This document shows, in pieces, positions 1 through 6,720 of a stretch of DNA of 12,015 bases (positions are counted from its first letter, which is position 1; the number at the start of each line of letters is the position of its first letter). The notes below the pieces were generated by a model, which worked only from the letters and a program-made list of their open reading frames with translations, was not told where the DNA came from and did not search any database. This stretch comes from Myxococcales bacterium (GTDB lineage Bacteria; Myxococcota; Myxococcia; Myxococcales; Myxococcaceae), in the NCBI GenBank assembly GCA_003153055.1, contig PMBV01000306.1, positions 1 through 12,015 on the forward strand. Reading direction: 5' to 3'. Made by a program: the position numbers and the translations under genes.

Positions 1-803
1 CGATCTACGACAAGCCGATGGTGTACCACCCGGTGAGCACCCTCATGCTCGCGGGCATCAGGGACATTCTCATCATCTCGACCCCGACGGACCTGCCGCG
101 GTTCCAGGAGTTGTTGGGTGACGGCTCGCAGTGGGGCATCCACTTCTCCTACGCCGAGCAGCCCCGGCCCGATGGGCTCGCCCAGGCGTTCATCATCGGC
201 AAGGACTTCGTCGGCAACCAGCCGGTGTCCCTGGTGCTGGGCGACAACATCTTCTTCGGCGATGGCTTCTCGGGGCTCGTCAGGAGAGCCGCCTCGAGCC
301 CCTCGGGGGCCACGGTGTTCGGCTACCAGGTGAAGGACCCCGAGCGCTACGGGGTGGTCGAGCTGAACTCCAACGGCATGGCCGTCTCCATCGAGGAGAA
401 GCCACAGAAGCCCAGGTCGAACTACGCCGTCACCGGGCTCTACTTCTACGACAACGAGGTCATCTCCATCGCCCGTGACCTGAAGCCCTCGCCACGGGGC
501 GAGCTCGAGATCACCGACGTGAACCGCGAGTACCTGAGGCGCGGGGTGCTCCGGGTCGAGGTGATGGGTCGCGGCTACGCTTGGCTCGACACCGGCACCC
601 ACGAGTCCTTGATGGACGCCTCGGAGTTCGTTCGGGTCATCGAGCACCGGACCGGCCTCAAGATCGCCTGCCCCGAGGAGATCGCCTGGCGCATGGGGGC
701 CATCGACGATGCCCAGCTCGAGCGACTCGCCGAGCCGATGAAGAAGAACGCCTACGGCCAGTATCTGCTCTCGTTGCTTCGGGTGGGGCAGGCGCGATCA
801 TGA
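1..803 (+). CDS. rfbA: Glucose-1-phosphate thymidylyltransferase, 5'-truncated by the window edge
   Basis: Enzyme that joins glucose-1-phosphate and dTTP to dTDP-glucose plus pyrophosphate, the first step of dTDP-L-rhamnose synthesis in the cytoplasm. Codons run in frame from base 3 (I-Y-D-K-P-M-V-Y) to TGA at 801-803, giving 266 visible residues. The family is usually about 290-300 residues, so roughly 25-30 N-terminal residues, including the GGxGTRL nucleotide-binding loop, lie upstream. Visible family signatures are [39 protein letters not shown] (metal/nucleotide Asp), the ERYGVVE segment, [25 protein letters not shown], and the C-terminal [13 protein letters not shown] and [11 protein letters not shown]. 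The ATG at 18 is internal to the conserved region and is not the start. The stop overlaps the rfbC start, so the two are co-translated. The identification is secure; the symbol rmlA is equivalent. Confidence 0.96.
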   Translation, partial: IYDKPMVYHPVSTLMLAGIRDILIISTPTDLPRFQELLGDGSQWGIHFSYAEQPRPDGLAQAFIIGKDFVGNQPVSLVLGDNIFFGDGFSGLVRRAASSPSGATVFGYQVKDPERYGVVELNSNGMAVSIEEKPQKPRSNYAVTGLYFYDNEVISIARDLKPSPRGELEITDVNREYLRRGVLRVEVMGRGYAWLDTGTHESLMDASEFVRVIEHRTGLKIACPEEIAWRMGAIDDAQLERLAEPMKKNAYGQYLLSLLRVGQARS

Positions 804-1345
804 ACGTCACCCAGACACCCTTGTCCAACCTGCTGGTGGTGGAGCCCCGGGTCTTCGGCGACAGTCGAGGCTTCTTCCTCGAGACGTTCCACGCGGGGAA
901 GTACGAAGCCATGGGGCTGCCCCAGCGCTTCGTGCAGGACAACTGGTCTCGCTCGACCAAGGGCACCTTGAGGGGCCTCCACTTTCAGCACCCCATGGCT
1001 CAGGGGAAGCTGGTGTGGTGTGTCCGAGGAGCGGTCTTCGACGTGGCCGTCGACGTACGGGTGGGCTCGCCCACCTTCGGCCGCTCGTACGGCCTCGAGC
1101 TCTCCGAGGCCACCAAGAAGCAACTGTGGGTGCCCCCCGGGTTCGCTCACGGCTTCTGCGTGCTCTCCGACGAGGCCGACTTCGTCTACAAGTGCACCGA
1201 GCTCTATGCCCCCCAGCACGAGCGATCGGTGCTGTGGAGTGACCCCGCCCTGGGCATCGACTGGCCAGTGAAGCAGCCAATCATCTCGGAGAAAGACGCC
1301 AAGGCGAGACCCCTCGCCGAGCAGACCAACCTGCCAACCTTGTAG
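800..1345 (+). CDS. rfbC: dTDP-4-dehydrorhamnose 3,5-epimerase
   Basis: Cytoplasmic cupin-fold epimerase acting on dTDP-4-keto-6-deoxyglucose at C3 and C5, the third step towards dTDP-L-rhamnose. The protein is 181 residues, the normal family length (about 180-185). Hallmarks: D21-S-R-G-F-F-L-E-T-F, the QDN-S-S motif (Q46-D47-N48), RGLHFQ with the expected catalytic His61, the central cupin strand around 70-85, [10 protein letters not shown] (His117), and YKCTELYAP with Tyr130 as the likely general acid. Asp166 in SEKD probably pairs with His61, by family analogy. The start at 800 is chosen because ATGA overlaps the rfbA stop and residues 1-10 begin like family members; a longer frame open back to 581 only shadows rfbA. 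A weak AGG (790-792) stands 7 bases before ATG. The next gene follows after 30 bases. Confidence 0.96.
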   Translation: MNVTQTPLSNLLVVEPRVFGDSRGFFLETFHAGKYEAMGLPQRFVQDNWSRSTKGTLRGLHFQHPMAQGKLVWCVRGAVFDVAVDVRVGSPTFGRSYGLELSEATKKQLWVPPGFAHGFCVLSDEADFVYKCTELYAPQHERSVLWSDPALGIDWPVKQPIISEKDAKARPLAEQTNLPTL

Positions 1346-1375
1346 GGGCCACGGGGTGTGGTAACGCCCTGAGGC

Positions 1376-2812
1376 ATGCGCTGGACGCCGCGGATCGCGC
1401 TGAGCCTTGCACTCCTCGTGGGGCTCATTGCGCGTGCCTGGGGGGCGTTCGACGACGGCATCTACTGGCCAGACGAAATCTACCAGTCTCTCGAGGTGGC
1501 TCACGCCCAGGTCTACGGGTACGGCCTCATTCCCTGGGAGTTCGTCGACGGGGCCCGGAACTGGTCGCTCCCCGCGGTGGTGACCGCGCTGCTCGAGGTC
1601 TCGAAGCTGGTGGGCCTCGACACCCCTCTTGGCTACGTGCGCCTGGTGAAGCTGGTCTTCGCGTTCTTGGGCGTGCTCACGACCCTCGGGGTCTTCAGGC
1701 TCGCCCGGGCCTTCTCGGCGCCTCCATGGGCAGCGGCCGCGAGCGCCGCGATGTATGCCTTGGCGGCCCCCGTCATCTACTTTGCCCCGCGGGCGATGTC
1801 CGAGAACGCTGGCGCGGCGCCGCTCGTCTGGGGCCTGGCGCTCCTCTTCGAGGACCCGGCCCCCAAGCCGCGGAAAATCCTCTGGGCGGGCTCCCTCGTG
1901 GGGCTGGCGGTGCTCTTTCGGCTCCAGTTAGCCGCGGTGGCGCTGGGGCTTGTCGGGGTCCTGTTCATCGGCCGGCGATGGAGCGTGCTCAAGCCCCTGG
2001 TGCTCGCCCTCTGCGCTTGGGCGCTGCTCTATGGCGGGCTCGACGCGCTGACCTGGCATCAGCTGCCGAGCGCGAAATACGGAGGGTGGTTCCACTCGGT
2101 GCTCGTCTACGTCCAGTTCAACGTCGTCGAGGGCAGAGGGGCCCACTGGGGCACCAGCGCCTGGACCTACTACTTCCGCTTCCTCTTCACGTCGATGCCG
2201 ACGGTGACGGTGGGCCTCGCGCTGGGGCTGGCCGCGACGCTCTGGCGCCGCTCCTGGGTCCTGCCTCTCCTGACGGTGCTCTTCCTGGCCGTGCACCTCG
2301 CCACCCCCCACAAAGAATTCCGCTTTCTCGTGCCCATTCTGCCGCTCCTCTTCGCCTCCGTCGGCGTGGGCATGACTGGCCTCGCTGATGGGCTGGTCGC
2401 CCGCCTGAGCGTGCTCGGCGTGGCGGCGGGCGTCTGGTCGACCCTTCAGCTGACCTCCCTCACCATGGGCGAGTTGGGCGCGTACCTCGAACAGAGACCT
2501 CAGGCTCCAGCGTGGGGCGACTTCGCCAACGTGAATCGGCTCCTGGTCACCGCCGGACAGCGGCCGGACCTCTGCGGCATCCGCATCGATGTCGCCGATC
2601 TGGCGTGGACGGGCGGCGCGACGTACCTCCACAAGCGAGCACCGCTGTACCGCCGCAACGTGCCCCCTCAACTCGGCTACTTCAACTACCTCCTGGCCGC
2701 GAAGGGCCTGTCTGGGTTGGAGCTCATCTCGGAGGACCAGGGAGTCGCGCTGTATCGGCTCCCCATCGCCACCTGCGCCACCGACGCAAGCTACCCGTGG
2801 AAGCTGTTCTAG
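1376..2812 (+). CDS. GT22-type GT-C membrane glycosyltransferase (ALG/PIG mannosyltransferase-like)
   Basis: Predicted polytopic membrane protein of 478 residues with about 8-10 hydrophobic segments (roughly 6-24, 63-80, 92-110, 117-136, 168-198, 204-222, 272-290, 294-310, 317-337, 344-361), then a soluble C-terminal part (about 365-478). Residues 32-40 (PDEIYQSLE) and 42-56 (AHAQVYGYG...PWEF) match the first-loop acidic motif and the H-x5-G-x4-WE pattern of GT22 enzymes. Residues 312-317 (HKEFRF) followed by P320 and P323 match the HKExRF motif of the same family, and the SAWTYYF stretch near 261-267 resembles its HPWHWYF segment. Known GT22 members are eukaryotic dolichol-phosphate-mannose-dependent mannosyltransferases. 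Here a polyprenyl-phosphate sugar donor and a surface-glycan acceptor are inferences. An in-frame TGA at 1370-1372 makes the ATG at 1376 the earliest start, although its GAGG (1371-1374) is too close to be a good ribosome site. Probably co-transcribed with rfbA-rfbC. Substrate unknown. Confidence 0.8.
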   Translation: MRWTPRIALSLALLVGLIARAWGAFDDGIYWPDEIYQSLEVAHAQVYGYGLIPWEFVDGARNWSLPAVVTALLEVSKLVGLDTPLGYVRLVKLVFAFLGVLTTLGVFRLARAFSAPPWAAAASAAMYALAAPVIYFAPRAMSENAGAAPLVWGLALLFEDPAPKPRKILWAGSLVGLAVLFRLQLAAVALGLVGVLFIGRRWSVLKPLVLALCAWALLYGGLDALTWHQLPSAKYGGWFHSVLVYVQFNVVEGRGAHWGTSAWTYYFRFLFTSMPTVTVGLALGLAATLWRRSWVLPLLTVLFLAVHLATPHKEFRFLVPILPLLFASVGVGMTGLADGLVARLSVLGVAAGVWSTLQLTSLTMGELGAYLEQRPQAPAWGDFANVNRLLVTAGQRPDLCGIRIDVADLAWTGGATYLHKRAPLYRRNVPPQLGYFNYLLAAKGLSGLELISEDQGVALYRLPIATCATDASYPWKLF

Positions 2813-2889
2813 CGAGCGTCAACCCTGTGACGTTCCCGGTTTCCCTGACGGCGCATAGGGTCATCTTCACCCGCTGAGCCAACCCGACC

Positions 2890-2909
2890 CAACGACGACT
2901 CCGTCGTTG
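2890..2909. repeat. Perfect 8-bp inverted repeat with ACTC loop
   Basis: CAACGACG and CGTCGTTG are exact reverse complements around a 4-base loop. The repeat starts 78 bases after the glycosyltransferase stop. No T-run follows, so it is not a standard intrinsic terminator. It could be a weak termination or processing hairpin for the upstream operon, or a dimeric regulator site, since it lies 15 bases before the sigma-54-like element. The structure is certain at sequence level; the role is open. Confidence 0.5.
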
Positions 2910-2923
2910 CTGGTGGATAGGGC

Positions 2924-2939
2924 TGGCCTCGTTCTCGCA
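2924..2939 (+). promoter_or_regulatory. Weak sigma-54-type (-24/-12) promoter candidate
   Basis: TGGCCTCGTTCTCGCA keeps the essential GG and GC dinucleotides at the exact spacing of the TGGCACGN4TTGCW consensus, but differs at four defined positions (A5, C6, R7 and T13). Transcription would begin near 2951, giving a leader of about 78 bases before the ATG at 3029. Sigma-54 promoters are frequent in myxobacteria. One such match in a GC-rich gap can occur by chance, so this is only a candidate. Confidence 0.22.
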
Positions 2940-3028
2940 CGACGCCGCCTGACGCCTCAAGGCCGACCCTTCAGGCGCACCACCACGGGTCAATCGACCA
3001 ACGGCATAACCCAACAAGGGGGCTTCAC

Positions 3029-4801
3029 ATGACACGGCGTGCATCAGGCTTCAAACTCACTCTCATGGCGGCGCTGACCGCCGTCGGGTTCTGGGGCTGT
3101 GACACCCCGAGCCCTCAGACGACCGACCCGGGCAACACTGGCCCTACGGCCGTGCCGAGCAACTTCCAGGGGGCCGATGAAACCGCGGAGAACCTGGCTC
3201 AGCTGGCGACGCCCTGCACCTTCGTGGTCGACAGCGGCATCGTCACCATCGCCATGTCCGCGGGCGAGTATGCCCTGGTGGGCCGGAGCGACGGTGGCAC
3301 GATCCTGGTGAACGGCACGGCCTGCAGCACGGCCAACGCGACCAATGCGACTCGCATCAACATCAACGGCTCGCCTGACGGTGGCAACGAGACGGTGATC
3401 CTCGACTACCTCAACGGCGCCTTCGCCCTGGGCACCACGTCCACCGCCGGAATCGCGGTCGACCTCAAGGGTGGCACCGACGCACTCAAGGTTCGCGCCT
3501 CGGGTGGCGCGGACACGTTCTACGTCGGCACGGTCGCGCCCGACGCGGGCACCACCGGCACGTACGCCCTCAGCGTGGGCATTGGCGGCACTCCGAGCGG
3601 CGTCAAGAACGTCACCTTCACCAACGTCGAGTCACTGGTCATCAGCACCGGCCCCGGCGACGACTCGCTGAGGAACAGCTTCCCCGACGCTGGCGGCAGC
3701 GGCACGACGCCCTTCGGCCGGTCGACGACAGACGCTGGCCCCTCGTTGATCTTCTACGGCGGCGATAACAACGACACGCTCAACATGGGCGTCACCAAGG
3801 CCAGCTCGCCGGTGACCTTCTATGGCGGCGCTGGGCTTGACACCATCGACCTGAGCGCACGCACCGCCGACCTCACCATCACCCTCGGCGCCGCCGGGCA
3901 CTGCGAGGCCACCGAGACCTGCACGATCCAGGATGACGTCGAGGTCGTCCGCGCCGGCTCGGGCAACGACACCCTGGTGTGCGCGGACGTCGTCGACAGC
4001 GGCTGCGTCATCTACGGTGGAGCCGGCACCGACACCATCACTGGCTCGAACGGCGACGACACCCTGTACGGCGAAGCCGGCAACGACGTCATCATCCCGG
4101 GCGAGGGCAACGACACCGTCGACTGCTCGACCGGCACCGACACCGTCTCGTACGCCGATCGCCACGACGACGGCGGCACGGTGGGCGTCACCATCGTCCT
4201 GGGCGACGCGGGCGTGGCCACGGCGGGCAACGGCAACAGCACCCTGAGCGAGACCGACTCCATCGCGGGCTGCGAGAACGTCATCGGCACCGCTGGAGCT
4301 GACACCATCTTCGGCAACGAGCTCGACAACGGCATCACCGGTGGCGCCGGAGCCGACTTCCTCTTCGGCGGCGCCGGCAACGACACCTTCTACATGGGCG
4401 TCAGCGCGCTCGCCAACGGTGACGACACCGTTGACGGCCAGGCCGGTGAAGACACCATCGACTTTAGCCTGCGCACGGCTGACGTCACCGTGGTGCTCAA
4501 TACGTCGACCCCCTCGGCCAACAACGGCGAGCTGGTGACCGACGGCGGCGTGTCCGAGAACGTGACCCTGTCGAACATCGAGAACGTCCTCACCGGCAGC
4601 GGCAACGACACCGTGACCGGCGACTCCGCCGACAACCGCATCGAGTGCGGCGGTGGCAACGACACCATCTCGAGCGGCGCGGGCGACGACACCATCGCCC
4701 CTGGCCCTGGGACCAACACCATCACCTGCGGCGACGGCAACGACATGGTGCTCGAGGGCGCTGGCGAGACGAACACCAAAGACAGCACCTGCGAGCTCTG
4801 A
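3029..4801 (+). CDS. RTX-repeat (hemolysin-type calcium-binding) lipoprotein, first paralog
   Basis: Secreted, lipid-anchored protein of 590 residues. The N-terminus (MTRR, hydrophobic stretch 8-22) ends at Cys24 in VGFWGCD, an imperfect lipobox (bulky F-W at -3/-2) but a plausible signal peptidase II site with Asp at +2. Residues about 60-165 form an N-terminal domain shared with the next gene. Glycine/aspartate nonapeptides (GGxGxDxLx type) lie near 220-260, 310-370, 418-455 and 520-588, for example GGAGTDTIT, GEAGNDVII, GGAGNDTFY and SGAGDDTIA; these typically bind calcium in a parallel beta-roll. Between blocks are about 45-residue segments starting like DTIDLSARTADLTITL. The C-terminus has a cysteine cap (CGDGND...TCEL), and C318/C326 interrupt a repeat. 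A good AAGGGGG (3016-3022) sits 6 bases before ATG. There is no C-terminal type I secretion signal that I can recognise. Binding partner and exact function are unknown. Confidence 0.87.
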   Translation: MTRRASGFKLTLMAALTAVGFWGCDTPSPQTTDPGNTGPTAVPSNFQGADETAENLAQLATPCTFVVDSGIVTIAMSAGEYALVGRSDGGTILVNGTACSTANATNATRININGSPDGGNETVILDYLNGAFALGTTSTAGIAVDLKGGTDALKVRASGGADTFYVGTVAPDAGTTGTYALSVGIGGTPSGVKNVTFTNVESLVISTGPGDDSLRNSFPDAGGSGTTPFGRSTTDAGPSLIFYGGDNNDTLNMGVTKASSPVTFYGGAGLDTIDLSARTADLTITLGAAGHCEATETCTIQDDVEVVRAGSGNDTLVCADVVDSGCVIYGGAGTDTITGSNGDDTLYGEAGNDVIIPGEGNDTVDCSTGTDTVSYADRHDDGGTVGVTIVLGDAGVATAGNGNSTLSETDSIAGCENVIGTAGADTIFGNELDNGITGGAGADFLFGGAGNDTFYMGVSALANGDDTVDGQAGEDTIDFSLRTADVTVVLNTSTPSANNGELVTDGGVSENVTLSNIENVLTGSGNDTVTGDSADNRIECGGGNDTISSGAGDDTIAPGPGTNTITCGDGNDMVLEGAGETNTKDSTCEL

Positions 4802-4831
4802 CACTCGCGTCAGTCTGAAGCGACGTACCGT

Positions 4832-4867
4832 GGCTACGCAGGTCGAGCTGAACAGACCTGCGTAGCC
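4832..4867 (+). terminator. 13-bp perfect stem hairpin with T-rich tail
   Basis: GGCTACGCAGGTC (4832-4844) and GACCTGCGTAGCC (4855-4867) pair perfectly around a 10-base loop, followed by GTTGTGTTT (4868-4876), a modest T-rich tail. It begins 30 bases after the stop of the first RTX gene and ends 35 bases before the likely start of the second. It is most likely an intrinsic terminator of the first gene. Because almost no room remains downstream for a promoter, it may be leaky, setting a lower level of the second transcript. Confidence 0.75.
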
Positions 4868-4888
4868 GTTGTGTTTGAAGGGCACGCT

Positions 4889-4905
4889 GGGGAGCGATGG
4901 TCATG
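4889..4905 (+). promoter_or_regulatory. Ribosome-binding site deciding between two in-frame ATGs
   Basis: GGGGAG (4889-4894) lies 2 bases before the ATG at 4897 but 8 bases before the in-frame ATG at 4903. Normal Shine-Dalgarno spacing therefore favours 4903. The choice changes the protein by two residues and does not affect the lipobox. Confidence 0.6.
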
Positions 4906-6720
4906 TGGAGCAACACCCACCATCCCGAACGCTTCTGCTTCCGGTGCCTGGCGGCCGTGCTGGTGGCGGCCTGCAGCGCGCCGACCTCCACCGGCCCAAG
5001 CCCGGTGGTCGATGCCGGCCACCAACCCGGCTCAGTGGGGGTCGAGCCGCTCGCCATGCCCTGTGCCATCGCCAACGGCGTGGTGACGATTTCCCTCGCA
5101 GCCAATGAGCAGGCGTCGCTCACCCTCGACGGCCTCGGGCAGCTGGTGGTCAACGGCATCGAGTGCGGCACCGCCACCACCGCCACCATGAAACGCATCA
5201 ACATCGCCACCGCTGACCTCACCGCGGGCTCGGACGAGACGGTGATCATCGACGGCGCCAACGGCTTCTTCGCCTTGGGCAGCTCCTCCAGCACGGGTAT
5301 CACCATCAACCTGGGCGGCGGCTCGGCCGACGTCGTGCAGATCATCGGGACCCCAGGTGACGACGTCATCATCGCCGGCAAGGGCACCTCGGAGGACTGG
5401 GTCGACGTCAACCACGACGTCTACTGCGATTTCCACCTGATCGGGGTCGATGCCATCACCTTGAGCGGCGGGGCGGGCAACGACGTCATCACGGGCGCCG
5501 GCCTCTACCCCACCTGGGTGCGGGCGACCTACTACACGACGGGCCTGGCGTCCGTGAAGCCGCTGACGCTCGAGGGAGGTCCTGGCAATGACGTGCTGGT
5601 GGGGGGCGACGGGAATGACGTGCTCTCGGGCGGAGACGACGATGACACGCTCTCGGGCGGCCTGGGCGACGATCAGCTGAACGGGGACTTGGGCAACGAC
5701 ACGCTCGATGAGGGCAGCGCCCCCAACGGGGCCGATGTGCTCATGGGCGGCGATGGCATCGATCGGGTGACCTACGGTGCCCGAACCACGCCCATCACCG
5801 TCACCGTGGGCTCCTCGGCGAACGACGGCGCGCCGTCGGAGGGCGACGACGTGCGAGTCGACGTGGAGATCATCGTGGGCGGGTCGGCCGACGATGTCCT
5901 CACCTGCAACGTGAGCGCCGGATGCACGCTGCACGGGGGGTTGGGAAATGACACGCTGAACGGCCGCGACGGAGACGATTCGCTCTTCGGCGAGGAGGGC
6001 AACGACCTGCTGAGACCCGGAGCTGGCTCCGACGTCGTCAACGGTGGCCCTGGCCTCGACACCATCACCTACGACGATGCCTCGAGCGGGGTTTCGGTGA
6101 CCTTGAGCGCGCCGGGAACGCCGACGAGGGGTAACGGCGTCATCTCCCAGGAGGACGACTCCATCGACCTGGTCGAGAACATCATCGGCAGCCCCTTCGA
6201 CGACGTGCTCACCGGCAACGACCTGCCCAATCGAATCACCGGCGGCGAGGGCAACGACGTCCTCTCGGGAATGGGTGGAAACGACATCTTCGACGAGGGG
6301 AGCGCGGCCAACGGAAGCGACACCATCAGCGGAGGTGACGGAGAAGATCGGGTCGACTACGGCGCCCGCTCCGCGGCCTTGCTCATCACCCTCGACGGCG
6401 TCGCGGACGACGGCCAGGCCTCGCCTCCTGAAGGAGACAACCTCGGCACCGACCTCGAGGACATCACCGGCGGCTCGGGTGACGACAACATCACTGGCAA
6501 CGACCTCGAGAACAAGCTCGACGGCATGGCAGGCGATGACACGCTCAACGGGCTGGGGGGCAACGACGAGCTCTCGGGCGGGCCGGGGTACGACATGCTG
6601 TACGGCGGAGACGGAGACGACATCTTGGATCAAGGGCCCGACGGCGCGTTCTGCGACTGCGGCGACGGGTTCGACATCGCCATCTGCAGCACGGCGACTC
6701 TGACGTGTGAGGTGAGGTGA
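4903..6720 (+). CDS. RTX-repeat (hemolysin-type calcium-binding) lipoprotein, second paralog
   Basis: Lipid-anchored secreted protein of 605 residues counted from ATG 4903 (607 from 4897). The signal segment ends in a good lipobox, LVAAC, with Cys24 and Ser at +2, which by the enteric Lol rule permits outer-membrane sorting. Residues about 45-150 match the N-terminal domain of the preceding protein (PC near the start, GxVTI, VNGxxC, RINI, ETVIxD, NGxFALG, GIxxxLxGG), showing tandem duplication. About two dozen RTX nonapeptides lie at roughly 189-197, 224-270, 328-390 and 428-580 (GGPGNDVLV, GGDGNDVLS, GGLGNDTLN, GGEGNDVLS). A supra-repeat beginning DEGSA-NG occurs at 5707 and again at 6292. 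The end is cysteine-rich (FCDCGDGFD...C...TCEVR), like the paralog. The stop overlaps the protease start (GTGATG), indicating joint translation. Likely a calcium-stabilised beta-roll surface protein; ligand and function unknown. Confidence 0.87.
   Translation: MWSNTHHPERFCFRCLAAVLVAACSAPTSTGPSPVVDAGHQPGSVGVEPLAMPCAIANGVVTISLAANEQASLTLDGLGQLVVNGIECGTATTATMKRINIATADLTAGSDETVIIDGANGFFALGSSSSTGITINLGGGSADVVQIIGTPGDDVIIAGKGTSEDWVDVNHDVYCDFHLIGVDAITLSGGAGNDVITGAGLYPTWVRATYYTTGLASVKPLTLEGGPGNDVLVGGDGNDVLSGGDDDDTLSGGLGDDQLNGDLGNDTLDEGSAPNGADVLMGGDGIDRVTYGARTTPITVTVGSSANDGAPSEGDDVRVDVEIIVGGSADDVLTCNVSAGCTLHGGLGNDTLNGRDGDDSLFGEEGNDLLRPGAGSDVVNGGPGLDTITYDDASSGVSVTLSAPGTPTRGNGVISQEDDSIDLVENIIGSPFDDVLTGNDLPNRITGGEGNDVLSGMGGNDIFDEGSAANGSDTISGGDGEDRVDYGARSAALLITLDGVADDGQASPPEGDNLGTDLEDITGGSGDDNITGNDLENKLDGMAGDDTLNGLGGNDELSGGPGYDMLYGGDGDDILDQGPDGAFCDCGDGFDIAICSTATLTCEVR

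Larger units (their letters stand above)
2813..3028. other. Intergenic region between the glycan genes and the RTX lipoprotein genes
   Basis: This 216-base gap has no credible coding frame. It holds an 8-bp perfect hairpin (2890-2909), a weak sigma-54-like element (2924-2939), a 7-bp inverted repeat (CGCCTGA at 2946-2952 and TCAGGCG at 2971-2977) and the ribosome-binding site of the next gene (AAGGGGG, 3016-3022). No convincing sigma-70 -35/-10 pair was seen. A promoter for the lipoprotein gene should lie here, because the preceding gene belongs to a different functional group. Confidence 0.6.

Noticed and set aside
581..799. Extended N-terminus of rfbC in its frame
   Set aside because: The extra residues are Arg-rich shadow of rfbA; family length and the ATGA overlap place the start at 800.
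752..1504. 250-codon minus-strand frame under rfbC
   Set aside because: Antisense shadow of a clearly identified enzyme gene.
2724..3044. 106-codon minus-strand frame spanning the 2813-3028 gap
   Set aside because: Overlaps the ends of both flanking genes, has no ribosome site or known motif, and the gap carries regulatory-looking repeats instead.
3632..4885. 417-codon open frame on the minus strand under the first RTX gene
   Set aside because: It is an antisense product of the repetitive Gly/Asp/Thr codons; the translation is low-complexity Val/Ala/Gly/Asp with no domain, while the plus strand has a signal peptide and RTX motifs.
5032..6633. 533-codon open frame on the minus strand under the second RTX gene
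   Set aside because: Same cause as the antisense frame under the first RTX gene: repeated GGC/GAC codons rarely give antisense stops. No recognisable motif and no ribosome site.
3000..6720. Glycine/aspartate tandem repeats considered as a CRISPR or DNA satellite
   Set aside because: Repeats are degenerate at DNA level and keep a 9-residue protein periodicity in one frame, so they are coding RTX repeats.
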